This document shows, piece by piece, positions 29,520 through 38,114 of a DNA stretch of 64,000 bases. The stretch's first letter is position 1. Each line of letters begins with the position of its first letter. The position numbers and the translations under genes were made by a program. The notes below the pieces were generated by a model. That model saw only the letters and a list, made by a program, of their open reading frames with translations. It did no database searches and had not been told where the DNA came from. Location of the stretch: contig NZ_LR882035.1 in NCBI RefSeq assembly GCF_904528075.1, positions 1,426,001 through 1,490,000 of the forward strand. Reading direction: 5' to 3'. Origin of the DNA: Agreia sp. COWG (lineage in GTDB: Bacteria > Actinomycetota > Actinomycetes > Actinomycetales > Microbacteriaceae).

Positions 29520-30374
29520 TCAGGACTGCATCGCTCCGGTGCCGAGCATGATCAGCAGAAGGGTGCCGAGGGCGATGCGGTAGATGACGAAGGGTAGGAA
29601 GCTGCGCTTGGAGATGTAGCGCATGAAGAACGCGATCACGACCAGCCCGACGGCGAACGCGATGATGGTGGCCACGAGGGTCTCGACGGGCCCAAACGTC
29701 TCGGGAACACAGGTGTCACTCGCGACCGAACAGGCCTCGGTGACGGACTTGTAGACCTGGTAGAGCCCGCTGCCGAACACGGCGGGGATCGCCAGCAGGA
29801 ACGAATAGCGGGCCGCCGCAGCGCGCTCGTAGCCCATGAAGAGACCGGCGGTGATGGTTCCGCCCGAGCGGGAGACACCGGGGATGAGCGCGAGAGCTTG
29901 AGCGAAGCCGAACCCGGCCGCATGGGGAACGGTGAGCTGATCCAGCTTCCGCTTCTTCGCGCCCACGTAGTCGGCCACTCCGAGGAGGACGCCGAAGACG
30001 ATCAGGGTGATTGCGACGATCCACAGCGAACGCAGAGTGGTTTCGATCGCGTGCTGGAAGATCAGGCCGAGCACCACGATCGGAATACTGCCCAGAATGA
30101 TGAACCAGCCGAGTTTGGCGTCTGGATCCGAGCGGGGAATGCGGCCGATCAGGGAGGAGAACCAGCGAGAAATGATGCGCGAAATATCGCGCCAGAAGTA
30201 GATGACGACGGCGGTCTCTGTGCCGAGTTGCGTGATCGCCGTAAACGCGGCGCCGGGATCGTCGCCCGTTCCGAGGAGCCGACCGACGATCAGCAGGTGC
30301 GCGCTCGATGAGATCGGCAGGAACTCTGTCAGCCCCTGCACGAACCCCAGGATGACGGCGTTGATGAAGTCCAC
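29520..30374 (-). CDS. uppP: undecaprenyl-diphosphatase
   Basis: Membrane phosphatase that recycles the undecaprenyl carrier for peptidoglycan synthesis; 284 residues with eight helices. The two signature segments are seen: [14 protein letters not shown] near the N terminus, and [14 protein letters not shown] start with GGGGAG upstream. Upstream of mshC on the same strand, 26 bases apart, an arrangement shared with other actinomycetes. Confidence 0.96.
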   Translation of the reverse strand: MDFINAVILGFVQGLTEFLPISSSAHLLIVGRLLGTGDDPGAAFTAITQLGTETAVVIYFWRDISRIISRWFSSLIGRIPRSDPDAKLGWFIILGSIPIVVLGLIFQHAIETTLRSLWIVAITLIVFGVLLGVADYVGAKKRKLDQLTVPHAAGFGFAQALALIPGVSRSGGTITAGLFMGYERAAAARYSFLLAIPAVFGSGLYQVYKSVTEACSVASDTCVPETFGPVETLVATIIAFAVGLVVIAFFMRYISKRSFLPFVIYRIALGTLLLIMLGTGAMQS

Positions 30375-30449
30375 GAACTCCCCTTCGGATTTTTCTGACG
30401 TATCTCCCCGTGCGTCCTAGCCTCCACGTCAGGCGGCGGGGCGTGCGAT

Positions 30450-31781
30450 TCAGTAACGGAGCAGGAGGTCGGTGAGGACCTTCCTGCCAAACACTAATGC
30501 GTCGAGGGGAACGCGCTCGTCGACGCCGTGGAAGAGGGCGGGAAAGTCGAGTTCGGGCGGAAGCTGCAGTGGGGCGAAGCCGTAGCCACGGATGCCGATC
30601 GTGGACAGCGCCTTGTTGTCGGTGCCTGCGGAGAGCAGATACGGCAATACCTCTGCTTCGGGGTCGAAGCGGGTGAGGCTCTCGATCATCTGGTCGACGA
30701 GCGGACCGGAGAAGTCCGTCTCGAGGCCGATGTCCTGGTGGCTGATCTGCACCTCGACTCCTTCGCCCGCAAGTTCCCTCAGCCGCGAGATGACCTCGTC
30801 CTCCTGACCCGGGAGAACGCGCACATCGAGCAGCGCCTCGGCCCTGTCGGGAATGACGTTGTGCTTGTAACCGGCCGTCAATCCCGTGGGATTCGCGGTG
30901 TTTCGGAGAGAGGCGGAGATGAAGCGCGACGCCGTGCCCGTGGCGATCGCGAGCTCCTCCGCGCTCGTGCGCTGGGGGTCCCTGCCGAGAATCGACGCAA
31001 CCCGGTTCAACAGCTCCGACGTGGTCTTCGTGAGGTGCACAGGCCACTCCTGACTGCCGATGCGAGCCACGGCGCCCGCGAGACGAGTTATCGCGTTGTC
31101 TTCATTGATCTGAGAGCCGTGCCCGGCCGTGCCGCGCGCCACGAGCTTCGCCCAGATGAGGGCCTTCTCTCCCGTCTGCACGAGGTAAGCTCGGGTGCCA
31201 TCGAGGTCGATGGAGTAGCCTCCGACCTCACTGATCGCCTCTGTCGCCCCAGCGAACAGCTCGGGCCGTGTCTTGACGAGGTGGTGAGAACCCAGGACTC
31301 CCCCGGCCTCCTCGTCGGCGAAGAAGGCGATGACGAGATCGCGTCTGGGCCGCCGACCCGAGGACAGGATGTCGTCGAGCGAGGCCAGGATCATGGCATC
31401 CATGTTCTTCATATCGACAGCGCCACGACCCCAGAGCATGCCGTCCTTGATGACGCCGCCGAACGGGTCGACCGACCAGTCCTCCGCGATGGCGGGCACC
31501 ACGTCTGTGTGGCCGTGCACGACGAGGGCTCCCCTCGACGGCTCCTCCCCGTCGACCCTGGCGACGACGCTCGTGCGGCCAGGCTCGGAATCGATGAGTT
31601 CGGGGGTGAGGCCGAGCCGCTCGAGGTGAGCAGCAACGTACTGGGCGGCTTCACCCTCGCCATTGGAGCGCCCCTCGCCGAAATTCGAGGTGTCGAAGCG
31701 AATGAGGTCGCGAGCGATCACCGCCGTCTGGTCGAGGTCGTCGTCGGAGTGGTCTCCCGCGTTCTCGGGCGTCGCTGTCAT
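30450..31781 (-). CDS. M20-family metallopeptidase
   Basis: Dinuclear zinc hydrolase of the M20 family (aminoacylase/dipeptidase group), 443 residues. Metal ligands appear in VVHGHTDVVPA, GRGAVDMKN, the catalytic FFADEEAGG, and a late SAGTDNKA. The insertion from about residue 190 is the dimerisation domain. ATG at 31781 is chosen: TACCGT lies 6 bases upstream, while the upstream extension to 31835 has no family similarity. No signal peptide, so it is probably cytoplasmic. Confidence 0.9.
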   Translation of the reverse strand: MTATPENAGDHSDDDLDQTAVIARDLIRFDTSNFGEGRSNGEGEAAQYVAAHLERLGLTPELIDSEPGRTSVVARVDGEEPSRGALVVHGHTDVVPAIAEDWSVDPFGGVIKDGMLWGRGAVDMKNMDAMILASLDDILSSGRRPRRDLVIAFFADEEAGGVLGSHHLVKTRPELFAGATEAISEVGGYSIDLDGTRAYLVQTGEKALIWAKLVARGTAGHGSQINEDNAITRLAGAVARIGSQEWPVHLTKTTSELLNRVASILGRDPQRTSAEELAIATGTASRFISASLRNTANPTGLTAGYKHNVIPDRAEALLDVRVLPGQEDEVISRLRELAGEGVEVQISHQDIGLETDFSGPLVDQMIESLTRFDPEAEVLPYLLSAGTDNKALSTIGIRGYGFAPLQLPPELDFPALFHGVDERVPLDALVFGRKVLTDLLLRY

Positions 31782-31787
31782 GGCATC

Positions 31788-31793
31788 ACGGTA
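31788..31793 (-). promoter_or_regulatory. -10 motif of leaderless M20 peptidase promoter
   Basis: TACCGT on the minus strand, 6 bases before the ATG at 31781. Confidence 0.4.
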
Positions 31794-31889
31794 CCCCAGC
31801 TGCGACGGCCGACGGTGGCGTCGAGGGGCTCTCAAACCGTGCTATCGTCTTACCTTGGTTGCACCGGATACGGAAAGTGACTGATCCAA

Positions 31890-31974
31890 GTCCGGATGGC
31901 GGAAATGGCAGACGCGCTAGCTTGAGGTGCTAGTGCCCGTATAGGGCGTGGGGGTTCAAGTCCCCCTTCGGACA
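31890..31974 (+). tRNA. tRNA-Leu (anticodon GAG)
   Basis: 85-base class II tRNA: acceptor arms GTCCGGA (31890-31896) and TTCGGAC (31967-31973), discriminator A at 31974, anticodon stem CTAGC/GCTAG with loop TTGAGGT giving anticodon GAG (31924-31926), a long variable arm, and T-arm GGGGGTTCAAGTCCCCC. CCA is not encoded. A tetraloop terminator follows. Confidence 0.96.
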
Positions 31975-31993
31975 CACTGGTTGAGACAGTGAC

Positions 31994-32028
31994 AAGGGCC
32001 GGAGCGAAAGCTCCGGTCCTTTCTTTTT
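31994..32028 (+). terminator. intrinsic terminator after tRNA-Leu
   Basis: A 12-bp stem (31994-32005 with 32010-32021; one G-T pair) with a GAAA tetraloop, then TTCTTTTT. Confidence 0.9.
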
Positions 32029-32095
32029 GCCTCGTCGTTCGTCGTCGCTCTTCGTCATATTTCTCTCCGATCTGACTTTTGCGTGGTGTTTGGTC

Positions 32096-32124
32096 GTGAC
32101 GAAGCGCCAAGAGCGTAGTAGAGT
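32096..32124 (+). promoter_or_regulatory. possible cspA promoter
   Basis: GTGACG (32096-32101), a 17-base spacer and TAGAGT (32119-32124). Predicted transcription start about 32131, leaving a leader near 140 bases. Weak -35, so tentative. Confidence 0.4.
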
Positions 32125-32149
32125 CTTCATTAGAAGTTGATGTGCCTCG

Positions 32150-32273
32150 CACGTCCGGGGTGCCTGCGGTGCCCTGCCCGACACTGTTCGGGCCCAATCC
32201 TGGGAGACGACGAACACCCCGACGAGTGGCCCCGACAATCGGGACCGAATTATCACTCCAGGAGGAGTTTGCA
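32150..32273 (+). promoter_or_regulatory. structured 5' leader of cold-shock gene
   Basis: Visible pairings: 32156-32162 with 32215-32221 (7 bp) enclosing a hairpin 32176-32181/32188-32193, and a further small hairpin 32231-32235/32239-32243. Arms of the last two can swap partners (both are CCCGA/TCGGG). The ribosome binding site AGGAGGAG is at 32260-32267. No known riboswitch class is recognised. Confidence 0.45.
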
Positions 32274-32477
32274 ATGGCTACAGGCACAGTGAAATGGTTC
32301 AACGCTGAAAAGGGATTCGGCTTCATCGCCCCCGAAGACGGCAGCCCCGACGTGTTCGCGCACTACTCGGCGATCGCATCCAGCGGCTACCGCTCGCTCG
32401 ACGAGAACCAGAAGGTCGAATTCGACGTCGCGCAGGGCCCCAAGGGACCCCAGGCCGAGAACATTCGTCCCCTCTAA
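32274..32477 (+). CDS. cold-shock protein (CspA family)
   Basis: 67 residues, the normal length: a single cold-shock domain that binds single-stranded nucleic acid. RNP1 motif KGFGFI and RNP2 motif VFAHYSAI are seen, starting [17 protein letters not shown] is preceded by a strong AGGAGGAG. The gene is monocistronic, with a long leader and a strong terminator. Confidence 0.96.
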   Translation: MATGTVKWFNAEKGFGFIAPEDGSPDVFAHYSAIASSGYRSLDENQKVEFDVAQGPKGPQAENIRPL

Positions 32478-32491
32478 GTCTTAGATAGACG

Positions 32492-32531
32492 AAAGACCCC
32501 TTCACCCATTCGGGTGAAGGGGTCTTTTTTT
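32492..32531 (+). terminator. intrinsic terminator after cold-shock gene
   Basis: A perfect 16-bp stem (32492-32507 with 32512-32527) with loop ATTC, running into a T-run. Confidence 0.92.
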
Positions 32532-32687
32532 ATGCTCGCGCGACACGCCGACGGATCAATGCCGAGCACAAGATGGATCGGTGGTATATCACTGCACCCA
32601 AGAAGTTGCTAATGTGATGCACGTTGTCTATGTGACGAATGGGACTCGACCCACTCGCTGCAACCTTTTGGGAAGCCCGGGGAATTC

Positions 32688-33989
32688 ATGAATACCGCCA
32701 CAGCGTCACGATCGACCAGAAGCAATGCTTGGCGAGCATGGATCGCCCTTGCCGCTACCGGCGGGTTGCTCGCCGTGAGCGTGGTGGTGTCCGCACCAGT
32801 AGCCGCAGACAACTACCCATCGTGGAGCGATGTCGTCGCCGCGAGATCCTCCGAGGCGTCCAAGGCTTCCGAGGTGCAGCGCATCACCCAGCTGATTTCT
32901 GGGTTGCAGAGCCAGGTCTCGGCCGCCCAGTCTGCGGCGTCGGCGCGCTGGGAGGAGAACCAGACGGCCCAAACCGCTTTCAACGAGGCGACATTCGCCG
33001 CTGATCGGCTTGCCTCGGAAGCATCCGCGGCTCAGGTGAAAGCCGATGCGTCACACACGCAGGCTGCCCTTCTGGCTGCCCAGTTCGCGCGCTCGGGAGG
33101 CAACGACCTGTCGTCGCGGCTGTTCGTCGAAGGTGACAAGGCCGACGACCTCCTGTATCAGCTCGGCGCGATGTCGAAGTTGAGCGAATCGACCACCGGC
33201 ATCTACCAGCAGGCGAAGGTCGACCAAAACACGGCTACATCCCTGAGCGAACAGGCAAAGGTTGCTCGGGACGCCCTGGGGGCGCTTGCGAGCAAGGCCC
33301 AGTCTGCCCTCGACGATGCCGTGTCGGCACAGCAGATCGTCGGGGCCGCCCTGATCGAACAGCAGAATCACGAGTCGGAACTCAGCGTTCAGTTGCAGGC
33401 GCTCACCAGCGCCGTCGACTTCACGGAAGCCGACTACAACGCAGGAGTCCAGGCGGCATCCAGAGCCAAGCAGGCGGCAGACGAGGCGGCCTCGAAGGCG
33501 GCCGCCGCCGCCGCTACTCCTCCCGCCACCGCCACGACTCCGGCCGCTCCTGCCGACGGCGGTGGCAGCACTGCGGCTCCCGCCCCCTCTGTCCCATCCA
33601 CCCCATCCGCACCGTCGGCTCCCTCCCCCGTCGTCAATCCTCCTCAGGGGTACGACGGCAACGCGGTCGTCGCCTACGCCGAGCAGTTCGTGGGGGTCGT
33701 TCCTTACGGCTGGGGTGCCGACCCGAGCGACAGCTTCGGCTGCGACGGGCTCACCCAGTACGTCTACAAGCAGTTCGGCATCAACCTTCCGCGTTACGTT
33801 CCCACCCAGGCAGCCCAGGGCATCCGGGTCTCTTCATCGGACGCGCGCGCCGGGGACGCTGTGGTCTGGAGCGGACACATCGGAATCTACGATGGCCACG
33901 GCGGCGTGATCCACTCACCCGACTGGGGTCGCTACGTGACCCACGCCAGCTCACTGTGGGGCAGCTACTACTTCGTTCGCTTCGTCTAG
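32688..33989 (+). CDS. secreted NlpC/P60 peptidoglycan endopeptidase
   Basis: 433 residues. N-terminal Sec signal peptide (hydrophobic segment about residues 17-37, likely cut after APVAA or nearby). Residues 45-260 form an alanine-rich coiled coil, then a low-complexity Ala/Pro/Thr/Ser linker (about 265-320). The C-terminal NlpC/P60 domain shows catalytic Cys in FGCDGLTQYVY and His in SGHIGIYDG. Architecture resembles RipA-type cell-separation hydrolases. Upstream spacer of 150 bases contains no further gene. Confidence 0.92.
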   Translation: MNTATASRSTRSNAWRAWIALAATGGLLAVSVVVSAPVAADNYPSWSDVVAARSSEASKASEVQRITQLISGLQSQVSAAQSAASARWEENQTAQTAFNEATFAADRLASEASAAQVKADASHTQAALLAAQFARSGGNDLSSRLFVEGDKADDLLYQLGAMSKLSESTTGIYQQAKVDQNTATSLSEQAKVARDALGALASKAQSALDDAVSAQQIVGAALIEQQNHESELSVQLQALTSAVDFTEADYNAGVQAASRAKQAADEAASKAAAAAATPPATATTPAAPADGGGSTAAPAPSVPSTPSAPSAPSPVVNPPQGYDGNAVVAYAEQFVGVVPYGWGADPSDSFGCDGLTQYVYKQFGINLPRYVPTQAAQGIRVSSSDARAGDAVVWSGHIGIYDGHGGVIHSPDWGRYVTHASSLWGSYYFVRFV

Positions 33990-34021
33990 GGGCTCATGCG
34001 CGGTGTCACCGCGGCCCGTGA

Positions 34022-35932
34022 CTACGAGTGGTGGGCACCCATCCATTTACGCACGGTCGCGATACGCGACTGCAGCTGAGTGACGCTCGCCTGGGGCACC
34101 GCCGGGCCTCCGCAGACTCGCCGTAGCTCCGCATGGACGAGTCCGTGCGGCTGATCGGAGGTCTTCGACCAGATGCCCACGAGGCTGTTGAGAAGCTTGC
34201 GCTGTTCTGCGAGTGTGCGGTACAGCGGTGCGGCGGGATCTTCGGCATTCGGGGTCGAGGCTGCGGGTGTGTTTTTCCGGCGATCTGCCGCGTGGCGTTG
34301 CTGACGGGCTTGCCTGTGCTGCAAGAGCTCCCGTACCTGATCGGGTTCGAGAAGTCCGGGGATGCCGATGAAATCGAGCTCCTCGTCGCTGTCGACGGGT
34401 GCCTCGGCGCCGAAGTCGCTGCCCTCGAACATGACGCGGTCGAAGGTGGCATGCGATCCGAGAGCCTGGAACGCGAAGTCGTTCTGCAGCGCGTCCGATG
34501 CCTTGTCTTGAACGTTGGCCTCGGCGACCATCGCGTCTTCAGGGTTCCACATGTCCCCCTCTGCATCGCCCGTGTCTCGACGGTCGAGGGCGTGATCCCG
34601 CTCCATTTCCATGGTTCCGGCCAGAGCCATGAGGCCGGGCACATTCGGCAGGAAGATCGACGCCGTCTCTCCGCGCCGACGGGCGCGTACGAAGCGACCG
34701 ATGGCCTGGGCGAAAAACAGTGGCGTCGACGCGCTCGTTGCGTACACGCCCACGGCGAGCCGCGGAATATCGACACCCTCAGAGACCATGCGCACGGCCA
34801 CCATCCAGCGCCTCGTGGACTTCGAGTACTCTTCGATTCGGCCGGACGCCTCCTTCTCGTCGGAGAGCACGACGGTGACGGGCTCACCTGAGACGTTCTC
34901 GAGGATGGCCGCGTAGGCGCGCGCCGTGAACTGGTCGGTGGCGATGACGAGCCCGCCGGCATCCGGAATACCCTGCCGCACCTCGCTGAGGCGACGGTTG
35001 GCCGCCGCCAGCACCGACGGAATCCAGTCACCCGACGGGTCGAGGGCCACGCGCCAGGCCTGCGAGGTGATGTCTTTGGTGTTTCCCTCCCCCAGCCTCG
35101 CCTCCATCTCGTCGCCGACCTTGCTGCGCCAGCGCATGTGGCCCGCGTAGACCATGAAGAGAACCGGCCGAACGACGCCGTCTTGCAGGGCCCGACCGTA
35201 GCCGTAGTTGTAGTCGGTCTGTGACAGCCGGATGCCGTGCTCGTCTTGCAGATAACTCACGAATGGGATGGGCGACGTGTCCGAGCGGAATGGCGTTCCT
35301 GTGAGTGACAACCTTCTGGTTGCAGGTGCAAACGCCTCTCTGATGGCCTCGCCCCAGCTGAGCGCGTCGCCACCGTGATGCACCTCGTCGAGAATGACCA
35401 GGCTACGGGCGGATTCCGTGAGCTCCCGGTGGAGCGCAGGGCGCGCGGCGACCTGGGCGTAGGTCACGGCCACGCCGTGGAAATGGCTGCCGTAGCGTCT
35501 GTCGCTGTTCTTGAAGCCGGGGGTGAGTCGGATGTGCACGCGGTCGGCGGCGTCGGCCCACTGCTTCTTCAGGTGTTCGGTCGGGGCGACGACGGTGACG
35601 CGGTCGATGATCCCCCTGTGCAGCAGCTCGCTCGCGAGCCGCAGGGCGAACGTGGTCTTTCCGGCCCCTGGCGTGGCGGCGGCGAGGAAGTCACGCGGTT
35701 GGTGGGTGAAGTACGCCTCCAGGGCCTCCGATTGCCAGGCCCTCAGCTTCGAGGCGGTTCCCCATGCGGCCCGCTCAGGGAACGAGGGCGAGAGGTGTTC
35801 CGCCGCGCCTCCGCCGACGACCGGAGCTGTCGAGCTCGTATCGAGGGGGTCCGTTGCCAGAGCAGTCGAAGGGTGTGCTTCAGCCAGTTGATCGGATGCT
35901 GGGGAGGAATCGGGCAGGCTGTTCACGTGCAT
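34022..35932 (-). CDS. DEAD/DEAH-box superfamily II helicase
   Basis: About 636 residues. Walker A TPGAGKTT, motif II ILDEVHHGGD, motif III LSLTGTPFRSD, and late motif VI-like FAQAIGRFVRARR are visible, with a C-terminal helicase domain. It resembles the ComF/UvrB-like (type III restriction-like) helicases found singly in actinomycetes; no restriction or methylase gene is adjacent. The start is uncertain: ATG at 35974 or 35932, or GTG at 35926 preceded by TAGTGT and 8 bases. Confidence 0.85.
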   Translation of the reverse strand: MHVNSLPDSSPASDQLAEAHPSTALATDPLDTSSTAPVVGGGAAEHLSPSFPERAAWGTASKLRAWQSEALEAYFTHQPRDFLAAATPGAGKTTFALRLASELLHRGIIDRVTVVAPTEHLKKQWADAADRVHIRLTPGFKNSDRRYGSHFHGVAVTYAQVAARPALHRELTESARSLVILDEVHHGGDALSWGEAIREAFAPATRRLSLTGTPFRSDTSPIPFVSYLQDEHGIRLSQTDYNYGYGRALQDGVVRPVLFMVYAGHMRWRSKVGDEMEARLGEGNTKDITSQAWRVALDPSGDWIPSVLAAANRRLSEVRQGIPDAGGLVIATDQFTARAYAAILENVSGEPVTVVLSDEKEASGRIEEYSKSTRRWMVAVRMVSEGVDIPRLAVGVYATSASTPLFFAQAIGRFVRARRRGETASIFLPNVPGLMALAGTMEMERDHALDRRDTGDAEGDMWNPEDAMVAEANVQDKASDALQNDFAFQALGSHATFDRVMFEGSDFGAEAPVDSDEELDFIGIPGLLEPDQVRELLQHRQARQQRHAADRRKNTPAASTPNAEDPAAPLYRTLAEQRKLLNSLVGIWSKTSDQPHGLVHAELRRVCGGPAVPQASVTQLQSRIATVRKWMGAHHS

Positions 35933-36029
35933 CCACACTACCCGTCGGCACCGACAGCGAGAGAACGTCGTCATGTCGACGCGTTACGCGACGGGAGTAC
36001 ATTTGGTCGTGCGTTGGTAAGGAGCACAC

Positions 36030-36842
36030 ATGACTGATCCGCATCCGTGGCGTCGCTACGTCGCCCTGGGAGATTCATTCACCGAGGGCATCGGTGACCC
36101 GGAGCCGGAGAGCCCCGGCGGCTACAGGGGGTGGGCTGACAGGGTCGCAGAGGTGCTCGCGGCCGAGGCCGGTGACGACTTCGCCTACGCGAACCTCGCC
36201 ATCCGGGGCCGGCTGATGCAGGGCATCCTCAATGAGCAGGTCGAGCCGGCCCTCGCACTGCAGCCCGATCTGATCAGCATCTCTGCTGGTGGCAACGACA
36301 TCATCAGGCCCGGTACCGACCCCGATGACATCGCCTCACGAATGGACGCCGGCATCGCGCGGCTACGCAGCGACAATGCGACGGTGGTGCTCTTCACCGG
36401 CACCGACGTGGCCTTCTCCCCCGTCTTTCGCGGCATCAGGGGCAAGGTCGCGATCTACAACGAGAACCTGCGCACCATCGCAACAAAATACGACTGCATC
36501 GTGGCCGACCAGTGGGGGCTCTCCTCCATTCAAGACGCGCGCATGTGGAGCCCTGACAGGCTGCACCTGAATCCGCTCGGGCATCACGAAGTCGCCCGCC
36601 TCGTGCTCGATGCCCTTCACGTCGACAATGGGCTTCGCCCGAATCTGCCCGAGCCGCTGTCTGCCTCCACCTGGCGGCATGCGCGCAGTGAGGACCTGGT
36701 GTGGGCGCGCACCCATTTCGTTCCCTGGGTCGTGCGCCGCATCACGCGTCGCTCGAGCGGTGACGGCATCCAGGCGAAGAGACCGGATGCGGGGCCGATG
36801 CACCCGACCGCTCACCTCCCCGACCCCGGGGCGACGGCTTAG
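36030..36842 (+). CDS. SGNH/GDSL-family hydrolase
   Basis: 270 residues. Block I GDSFTEG carries the catalytic Ser, block III GGND the oxyanion Asn, and block V D-R-L-H the Asp/His. Substrate unknown; esterase or lipase-like. No signal peptide. Overlaps the convergent D,D-carboxypeptidase by 4 bases. Start has AAGGAG upstream. Confidence 0.9.
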   Translation: MTDPHPWRRYVALGDSFTEGIGDPEPESPGGYRGWADRVAEVLAAEAGDDFAYANLAIRGRLMQGILNEQVEPALALQPDLISISAGGNDIIRPGTDPDDIASRMDAGIARLRSDNATVVLFTGTDVAFSPVFRGIRGKVAIYNENLRTIATKYDCIVADQWGLSSIQDARMWSPDRLHLNPLGHHEVARLVLDALHVDNGLRPNLPEPLSASTWRHARSEDLVWARTHFVPWVVRRITRRSSGDGIQAKRPDAGPMHPTAHLPDPGATA

Positions 36843-38080
36843 CCGAAGAGGATCTGCGGGTGGCCGATGCGCCACCAGAAGCCGGGGTCGTCGATGTCGG
36901 CCGATGTCTGGAGGGGGACGCGGACATCGATGCCATCGACCCTGTAGGTGGCGGTGCCGACGTTGGTGCCGCCTTGGGCGATCACGATGTCTCCCGCGCT
37001 GGCATCGACGGTGACAGGATCATCCGACCAGACGAGGCTCTTCTCGTCGATCGTCGTCACGATCGGGGTGCGTTCTCCCCATGCGGTGGTGTAGCTGCCT
37101 ACGACCGTGTTCGCCGAGACGAGGGGGAGCTCCGTGAAGCCCGCTCTTGCGCTGGCGAGGAGCGCCTGCACCGAGTTGCGGGCGTCCTCGGAGCTCGCCG
37201 CACCCAGAACCACGCCGACGACGGACTTCGTCTCGCCGGCGACCGCGAATTCTGCCGAGAAGAGCAGGCACGAACCTGCCTCATCGGTGGTACCCGTCTT
37301 GATTCCGTCGATTCCGTCGATGCCGAGAAGCTTGTTGCTGTTGTCGATCTCGCCGATCACCGGAACCTCGTCGAGGGAGGTCGAGACGATCTTCGCGAGT
37401 ACGGGGTCGGCGAGGGCCAGCGAGGCGACACGCATGAGATCCTTCGTCGAGCTCTGGCTCCCCGGGTTGAGCCCGGACGCGTCGACGATGGTGGTGTCCG
37501 TCAATCCGTGCTCGGTGATGAACGCCTGTGCTGCCGTCAGGTAGGAGGCCAGGGAGCCGAACGCCCAGTTCGTGACCGTCTCTGCGTAGTTGTTCGCAGA
37601 TTTCAGCAGCATGATCTCGAGCACCTGGCGTTCAGAGAGCACCTGCCCCTCGATGACCGGCGCATACGAGCCATCGACGGCCCTCGTCTCTGCGAGCAGT
37701 TGCACGTCGGCGGCGGTCATCGTGATCCCCGGACCGTCGTCTGTGGTCGTGAGCGGATGCGCCTCGAGCACCACCAGCGCTGTGATGATCTTGGTGACGC
37801 TGGCGATGGGCACGGCGCCCGTGGCTCCGCTCGAGCCGAGTAACTCGTCCGAACCCTCGAGCGCCACAGCAGCCGACCCTGTTGCAGGTAGAGCAAGCGT
37901 CGCTGCGGCGGCCGGCTCGGGCGTCGGCACGGACAGCTGCACCTGGGCTGCCGGAAGTGGTGCATCGAGCGCGGCCGGGACATACAGTCCGAGACCGACC
38001 CCGAGAGCGGCGACGACACCGATGGACGCCAGGGTCACACGCCGGCGTCGACGGCGGACGGGAGACGACGGCGGGGGCAC
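36839..38080 (-). CDS. D-alanyl-D-alanine carboxypeptidase (S11 type)
   Basis: 413 residues. N-terminal membrane segment (about 15-38) acts as signal or anchor. The penicillin-binding motifs SVTK (94-97), SAN (in LLKSANNYAE) and KTG (in GIKTGTTDEAGS) are present in order and spacing. Trims peptidoglycan stem peptides outside the membrane. C-terminal domain of unknown role follows. Confidence 0.92.
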   Translation of the reverse strand: MPPPSSPVRRRRRRVTLASIGVVAALGVGLGLYVPAALDAPLPAAQVQLSVPTPEPAAAATLALPATGSAAVALEGSDELLGSSGATGAVPIASVTKIITALVVLEAHPLTTTDDGPGITMTAADVQLLAETRAVDGSYAPVIEGQVLSERQVLEIMLLKSANNYAETVTNWAFGSLASYLTAAQAFITEHGLTDTTIVDASGLNPGSQSSTKDLMRVASLALADPVLAKIVSTSLDEVPVIGEIDNSNKLLGIDGIDGIKTGTTDEAGSCLLFSAEFAVAGETKSVVGVVLGAASSEDARNSVQALLASARAGFTELPLVSANTVVGSYTTAWGERTPIVTTIDEKSLVWSDDPVTVDASAGDIVIAQGGTNVGTATYRVDGIDVRVPLQTSADIDDPGFWWRIGHPQILFG

Positions 38081-38114
38081 CCGTCAATCTTAGGAGACGG
38101 GCCGGGCCGGTCTC

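Noticed and set aside
32579..32592. GTGGTATATCAC-like near palindrome upstream of the NlpC/P60 gene
   Set aside because: Imperfect and short; no matching copy nearby and no link to a known operator.
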